Source: Floccularia luteovirens (lineage: Eukaryota > Basidiomycota > Agaricomycetes > Agaricales > Squamanitaceae). Taken from it: a stretch of 64,000 nt of DNA. This document shows, one piece after another, positions 58,383-64,000 of the stretch (positions are counted from its first letter, which is position 1; every line of letters begins with the position of its first letter). The DNA lies in NCBI GenBank assembly GCA_009739215.1, contig VSJF01000009.1, positions 124,001 to 188,000 on the forward strand. The letters run 5' to 3'. The notes beneath the pieces were generated by a model, which searched no databases, was not told where the DNA came from, and was given only the letters and a program-made list of their open reading frames with translations. Made by a program: the position numbers and the translations under genes.

Positions 58383-60279
58383 ATGGACCAAACCCTCCAT
58401 CCACTTCAGGAGCTATTTCAATCACTCAGACCTGTGTTAGGTTCCATTTTACTTGCAACATTTATTGCTTCCATGTCAGTTCTTTATTCATCCCATATTT
58501 ACCCTTCCAATACAGAATGAGGAGTCGATTTATTGATTGCAACTCTTTTAGATTATTCGGGTTGACGACTATCCAAACCTACTACTACTTCTGTTTGTAC
58601 CATCGCTGTGATAAACGTGGCTGAAATGTTTTGTATGCAGTATTTATCATACAGGCTTCAACCAACAATGATTTCTCACAGGTAACGATTCTTTGGTGGG
58701 TGACTGAAGGTAAGTTATATGTGATGGCTAACCTCGTCCAGTATGCTTGATATTGCGCATATCATTGCATGTATACACTGATGGTTAACTACATATAATC
58801 ATATAACTATTCAGGATTTTGATGACTTTATATAGCTATGTCTATACAATTCTCTGCCACGCAAATATTCTAGGTCTTGATATTATGGGATGGTGATTTT
58901 TATATATATTAATGTCACGAATTACATAATGACTGGAATATATCTTGAAGGCCACCAATCGTAAGTTTTTCTACCGCTGTCACTGAATATTTTTAATTTA
59001 ATTGATGATATATTGAAGGCTACAGTCATCATTACGGTATCTTGCGCTCTGTTCATGATTTTTCTTCTCTTTTATAATTTCATGTCACAGATGGCGGTGC
59101 TGGTAATGACAAATGAGTAAGAGTATGTAGTAATTTGTCCGTTGTCATTCTGTTGACATGACTGCATAGATTCTATATATGGCGACTCTACATATGTATG
59201 TGGTTATTCCCTCAAATTCATATTCGTGTTGAACAAGAGGTGTTAGTAAGGAAGAAGGATACGCTGCGTATAGGAATATTGGTATTCTACCATTTTCTTA
59301 ATACTTGAAACAACTTGCTTACATTGACCAACAAGGTTGTACTATTAGTGGTCCTCTTTGGTATTTGAGCCAATACGTCCTCCATAATTTATTCAGACTG
59401 AGCGCATTCATCAACAGGAATAGTATTCAGTAAGTCACCGAGGCACACTCAGGTGTTTAATTCAGCTGAGATGACTGTACAGCGGCGTGCATAAAAACGT
59501 ATACTCATACATTTACTGTCTATTTTAAATCAACTTACAATACTATTTGTCCTCACAGGGTTATTATATCTAGATACAGTGGTTTACATAAAATTACGGT
59601 AAACACGACACGCTCTCTGAGATTTCTCTCCAACTTCCCATATGGAAATAGTGGCTCCTAATTCTGGGTTTCTCATTGAACATTTTTCTTGATATTGCTG
59701 TTACCGGATCACTCGTGTTGTGTTTGCGGAAGAGTAGAACTGGTACTGGTAGGTCTGTTCTCCATGCACGCACATATGAAAATTTGTCTAATAATTCAGC
59801 TGTCTGTGGTAGCTCTGACTCTATGGTAAATGTACTGGTGTGGTATACTGTACATTCAGGAGCGTCGACCAGGTCAGTTCATATACATGTTCACTTACAT
59901 TCAGCTTTCATATTTTTTTCTAGTTTCTCCAGCGCTGTTTGCATGATATTAGTGCGAATGTTTCCCACTTTCTCAGGACTAGATTTTTACTAGAACTTTT
60001 TTAGATTGCAACCATACCAGAGAATCTCGTTTACTTAGGCGCTGTTATGGTTCATTCCAAGCGTAAGTGGATCCTTTCAAAGCTTCAAAGTATGCAGAGT
60101 GCGAGCTGAAACTATCTGTAGTGTACATAAACTCTATTTTAGCTCTGTAAGGTCTCATATCGTCGCACCTTAGCTGGCAACTAACGAAAACCGTCAGGCT
60201 GAATCCAAGGATATATGTGCGAAGGCTAGGAATGCAATCGTTCGAGCTTGGCACACTGGGCCAGGTTCATAATATCTGA
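58383..60279 (+). pseudogene. D12: DUF6534 gene with a frameshift and nonsense codon
   Basis: Exon 1 encodes MDQTLHPLQELFQSLRPVLG. In exon 2 (LFGLTTIQTYYYFCLYH) a one-base loss relative to sister copies shifts the frame before WLKCF. Microexon 58682-58695 is intact. Exon 4 has an in-frame TGA after the IACIH segment. The later exons are well kept: IFLDIAVTGSLVLCLRKSRT, DSMVNVLVWYTVHSGAST, MVHSKRKWILSKLQ and LNPRIYVRRLGMQSFELG, ending at TGA 60277-60279. Confidence 0.75.
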
Positions 60280-60389
60280 ATGCACATGTGGTGAGGCAGT
60301 AACATCCGCGTAGGTGCATAAAACCAAAACTGATCATAACCGTAAATCTTTTAGTTCCAGCTATCTAGGAAACCACCAATATTCCTTCT

Positions 60390-61380
60390 CCTTTTGACCA
60401 ACCGCAACAGAGGCCATCGTACATGGGTTACCCTTTATGGTTTAGGATTAGGAATATTAATTGGTATTTAGTCCGATTCTCGTCAACTGACTTGATACTC
60501 CCTTTATGTATTCTAACACATGCGCTAAAAGATGAAATTGGAGAATTGCAACTTATTCAGATTTCAAGGCATATCCGATTGCACGCAATTCACCCTAGAT
60601 ACTCATTAAATAACGACCTACGACAGTTCTTGTGCAACTGTTACCATCTCGTTGCAAAGATTTTCTTGGCCTTCGGCATGGTAATTTCTCCCGCCCACTT
60701 CTTTCTTCTCAAACCCCTCAGCTGGGCCATTCTACTTTGCATTCTCCACTACCCACTCTTTATCAGGCGATATTTGTGCATTACAATCTGGGTGGATGGT
60801 GCAACCCAGCAGAGTTCAATCATTATTTCTTACTTGGAATCTTTACTTCGGAACACAAAAGTACAGGAAAACTAGATGGATGATGTAGAGTTGACCCATG
60901 ATAGCTACTTTTCTACAGTACTACTGACGGACAGATTACACAACTTACTTCTCCAGAAACATGGGGGAAATACAGTGGCATAGGTGGTTCCATGGCATGC
61001 GTGTTGCAAGTTGGTGGTCCCCTGCACTTTTGAATGCGGTATGGACCCTCATAGGTGTCCCTGATGCACTCACCCGTGCTAATGCGGATTCATCTCAAAT
61101 GAAGATTCCGAAATGTCAGGTGGAGTCAGATGTTAATGTAAAAGGATGTCCTGGAAAATCGGAAGATGTCATACAAAAAACAATCTGCACTGGATATGCC
61201 GGAAAAGGTTCAGCATGCCGGTCACAGGAAGCTTCTCATAGAAAAACATGAAGAGTTAGTACTTCAATGTGTGCACTGGAAGATATGGTGGCTCGTCGGG
61301 GATCCAGGTAAACATTCTGTTTCATAGAAGTGAAATGAGTCTAGGAATCAGTTAACCATAAGCCAAATCAAAAGAGAAGT
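60390..61380 (+). repeat. 3' block of the duplication unit (copy 6)
   Basis: Has the CCCTTTATGGTTTAGGATTAG line, a TCTCCCGCCCACTTCTTTCTTC line shared with 24.0 kb, and the AGGTGTCCCTGATGCACTCAC line. The 150-residue frame at 60423-60875 spans several unrelated parts of this block and is not called as a gene. Confidence 0.5.
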
Positions 61381-61389
61381 TTGCATTTG

Positions 61390-61800
61390 AGGGGTAATGT
61401 TATTGTAAGAAAGCCGAACCGGTTAGCACCTTGAAATGGAATGTGATGGGTGTCCTCCATATCAAAAGTCTCTAAGTCATCTATATCATATGTGCTGCCA
61501 AGCTATTTGTTAAGAGGTGCTACTACGAACACATACCGACAGTCTTTCATTGCCCGGTTCAGTATCAGACAAAACACGGTTTCCTGATACATTCAACATC
61601 ACACTTGTTCCTTCAATATGATGAAATACAGGTGCAGTAGCAAGAGGCTGAGCGAGTGGTACACCCACTAGGTGCTTGTGCCAGTCAATCCCAACCTCCC
61701 ACTGATTCTGACAAGACAGACAGGAACAGGTAACGAAGCGTGTAGCGAAAGCCGCATATAGATGGTCACTCCTCCTTATCAGGAAGGAACACGCAAAAGG
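61390..61800 (-). pseudogene. EMC1 5'-end relic
   Basis: Minus strand IDWHKHLVGVPLAQPLATAP and VFHHIEGTSVMLNVSGNRVL align with EMC1 exon 1. The signal peptide is disrupted. Confidence 0.85.
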
Positions 61801-62361
61801 ACGAGGCTGAAACCCGACAGATTCGAGCTGAACGGACTGATGGGCAGTCATGTATAATGCTATGTAGAACACTAAGAGTGATACTCTGTATTGTTGGTAA
61901 GAATCTCAATGACAACGAAAGCTGTGTACAAGAATTTGATCATTGTATTTTTTTCATCAGCGATCTCGCTCATCGATCACCATGTAGTGATGGGTTATTT
62001 AATATTTTAAGGTGATAGGTGGGTTGAATTTTTACCAGCCTCAACTTTATACACGAAAGCGGAGATCGTTTCTGATCAAAAAACGATACAGAGACATTAC
62101 CAAAGAAATAGAGAGTGACATGATACTAGAAACAGCAAAGTTTCTCATTCTGTCATACTGTTTGGTGCATGAAACCTGGGCCTGAAAAATAGCGCTATGG
62201 TAAGGAAAGCGGATCAGACGGAACCAAAATGAAACATCCTAATAATTAAATTTTTTTTCTTCATTGCATCCTAGATCTGATACGAAATTTATCTACCTAG
62301 GAACCTACTTAAACGATATCGTTTTGGTGTGGACCTGGTACAATTACCCATACACAAGAGT
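61801..62361. promoter_or_regulatory. Upstream region of D13
   Basis: From 61,980 to 62,300 the sequence differs from the other D upstream regions and looks like an insertion or unrelated replacement. The TATA element is TACTTAAA (62306-62313), 56 bp before the ATG, about 9 bp further than in sister genes. Confidence 0.4.
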
Positions 62362-64000
62362 ATGGATCAAGGCCTTCGACCACTTCATGAGTTGTTTCAA
62401 GCAACATTTAGACCCGCATTAGGTTCCATTTTGATTGCAGGGTTTGTATCGTCAATGTCAGTTATTTTTTTCATAATTCGTCCCATGTTTACTCTTCCGT
62501 ACGGAAATGAAAAAGCAATTTTATTGAACATAAAACTCTTAGGCTATTCGGATTGACGACCCTCCAAACCTACCGCTACTTTCGTTTGTATCGTCGCAAT
62601 GATAGAACATGGTTAATATGTTTTGTAAGTGGCATTTTATCATACAGATTTGGACCAACAATTTCTCGCAGGTAACAATTCTTTGGTGACTTAAGGTAAT
62701 TATACTGTGTTACCTATGATAGCTAATCTCGTCCAGGATGCTTGACATTGTGCATGCCATTGCATGTATATACACAGCGTTAGTCACATATGAGCATATA
62801 AGTATTCAAGATCTTAATGACTTTATATAGCTATTTCTACGCAATTATCTGCCATACGAATCTTCTATGTCTTGGCATTATGGGATGGTGATTATCTTTC
62901 ATATTTTTATGTCGCAAATTAATGATGGGATGACATTCTAAAGGTCAGCAGCTGTACGTTTTCCCACTACTGTCGTTGAGAAGTTCTCTTTTACTGATAT
63001 TATTGAAGACTATAAACCTCATTACGGTATCCTCCACTCTTTCGTGGGTTTCTTCTTTTTAATGACTTCTGATGTCATAGATGGTGGTGGAGGTAATGGC
63101 AAGCGGGTAAGGATACTTTATACTTTCTTCGTTACGATTCCGTTGACATCGCTATCATAGATTCTACATATGGAGACTCTACAAACGTATGTATTTATTC
63201 CCCAAAGCTCGTATTTCATTCTGAACAGGATGCGTTAGTGGGGAAGCGGAATACTCTGCTTATAGGAATACTGGTGTTATACTATTTTCTTGATATTCAA
63301 AACAACTTGCTTACACTGACCACCAAGGTTGTAATACTAGTGATCCACTTTGGTATTTATTGTGCCTTACTTATTTAATACTAACTGAGCGCATCTATCA
63401 ACAGGAATAGTATTCGGTAGGTTACTGAGCTGTATATAACTGTTTATCTCTAATGAGGTGACTATACAGCGTCCTGCACTAAAACGTATGTTCATACATT
63501 TACTATATGTTCATCCAGCTTATATTATTCGTCTTCGAAGGATTATCATGGTTAAATTCAGCAATTTGCACAAGATTACGGTAAATCGAATGCCCTCTAT
63601 GAGATTCCTCTCTGATATCTCATATGGGAATAGTGGCTTCTGATTTTGGGGTTTTCGCTGAATGTTGTTCTTGATATTGCGGTTACCGGATCGCTGGTAT
63701 GGTGTTTACGCAAGAGTAGAACAGGTATTGACAGGTCAGTTTTACATGCATACGCACATGTGATAAACTGTCTCAAAATAAATTGTCAGGTCTGACTCTA
63801 TGATAAATGTGCTAGTGTGGTATACCGTACATTCAGGAGCGTTGACGACGTCAGTTCATGTACACACTCACACATATTCTGCTTTCATACATCCTTTCTA
63901 GTTTCTCCAGCGCCATTTGCATGATATTCGTGCGATGCTTTCCCAGTTTCCCAGGATCATCTCTTGACTTGAAGTTTACAGATTGCAGCCATGCCGGGTA
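62362..64000 (+). CDS. D13: DUF6534-type gene, cut by the window end
   Basis: Exon 1 encodes MDQGLRPLHELFQATFRPAL. Exon 2 is LFGLTTLQTYRYFRLYRR, microexon 62672-62685 (VTILW), then MLDIVHAIACIYT, FYIWRLYK, GKRNTLLIGIL, VVILVIHFG and KFSNLHKIT. WLLILGFSLNVVLDIAVTGS, SLVWCLRKSRTG and DSMINVLVWYTVHSGAL follow; the window ends in the IAAMPG exon. The acceptor before GKRNTLL reads AACAGG where sister genes have AACAAG, which could shift the junction by one base; otherwise no lesion was seen. The last exons lie outside the window. Confidence 0.6.

Noticed and set aside
60423..60875. 150-residue open frame
   Set aside because: Crosses parts of the 3' block and spacer that are non-coding in sister units; no conserved motif.
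1..64000. tRNA, rRNA or CRISPR features
   Set aside because: No cloverleaf-like boxes, rRNA blocks or regularly spaced short repeats were noticed; the initiator-tRNA match is only the primer site of the copia elements.

Overview
This window looks like nuclear DNA of an agaricomycete (mushroom-forming basidiomycete). Its genes are cut by many short GT-AG introns of about 50-65 nt. It carries EMC1, a MICOS apolipoprotein-O-like subunit, an aldo-keto reductase and an expanded family of DUF6534-type seven-helix membrane proteins. Two Ty1/copia retrotransposons and several solo LTRs interrupt the right-hand two thirds. No tRNA, rRNA or CRISPR array was seen.

Left part (1-20 kb) is ordinary gene space. 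It holds a frame-broken minus-strand gene (about 0.8-1.9 kb), an 11-exon aldo-keto reductase with a GC-AG intron (2.8-4.4 kb), a diverged direct repeat (4.8-5.6 kb) and a conserved fungal protein of unknown function (5.8-6.9 kb). It continues with a complete minus-strand DUF6534 gene (7.7-9.7 kb), an unrecognised and apparently decaying minus-strand membrane-protein gene (9.8-12.1 kb), two paralogous small orphan genes (12.7 and 14.0 kb), the MICOS subunit (14.9-15.8 kb) and EMC1 (16.1-19.8 kb).

Right part (20-64 kb) is a tandem array of plus-strand DUF6534 genes. I see twelve copies or relics: D2 (20.2 kb), D3 (22.1), D4 (25.1), D5 (26.6), D6 (37.6-45.3), D7 (47.1), D8 (48.7), D9 (50.0), D10 (51.0), D11 (54.8), D12 (58.4) and D13 (62.4, running off the window). 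D1 is the separate minus-strand gene at 7.7 kb. D11 is the best preserved array copy and D13 may be intact. The others show deletions, frameshifts, nonsense changes or insertions. Between units lie antisense relics of the 5' end of EMC1. The intact EMC1 sits head-to-head with D2 across about 450 bp, so the duplicated unit appears to be EMC1 5' end + divergent promoter + DUF6534 gene + a 3' block.

Two copia elements have invaded the array. Copia I (27.9-36.4 kb, plus) has lost its 3' end and contains four solo LTRs in its body plus one nested in its own LTR, almost all with perfect 5-bp target-site duplications. Copia II (39,977-45,139, minus) is complete, with 254-bp LTRs and TSD TACAC, and sits in the last coding part of D6. 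Both carry a primer-binding site matching the anticodon arm of initiator tRNA-Met. Both have several nonsense codons best explained by C-to-T change at CpG (CGA to TGA), which points to methylation- or RIP-like decay.
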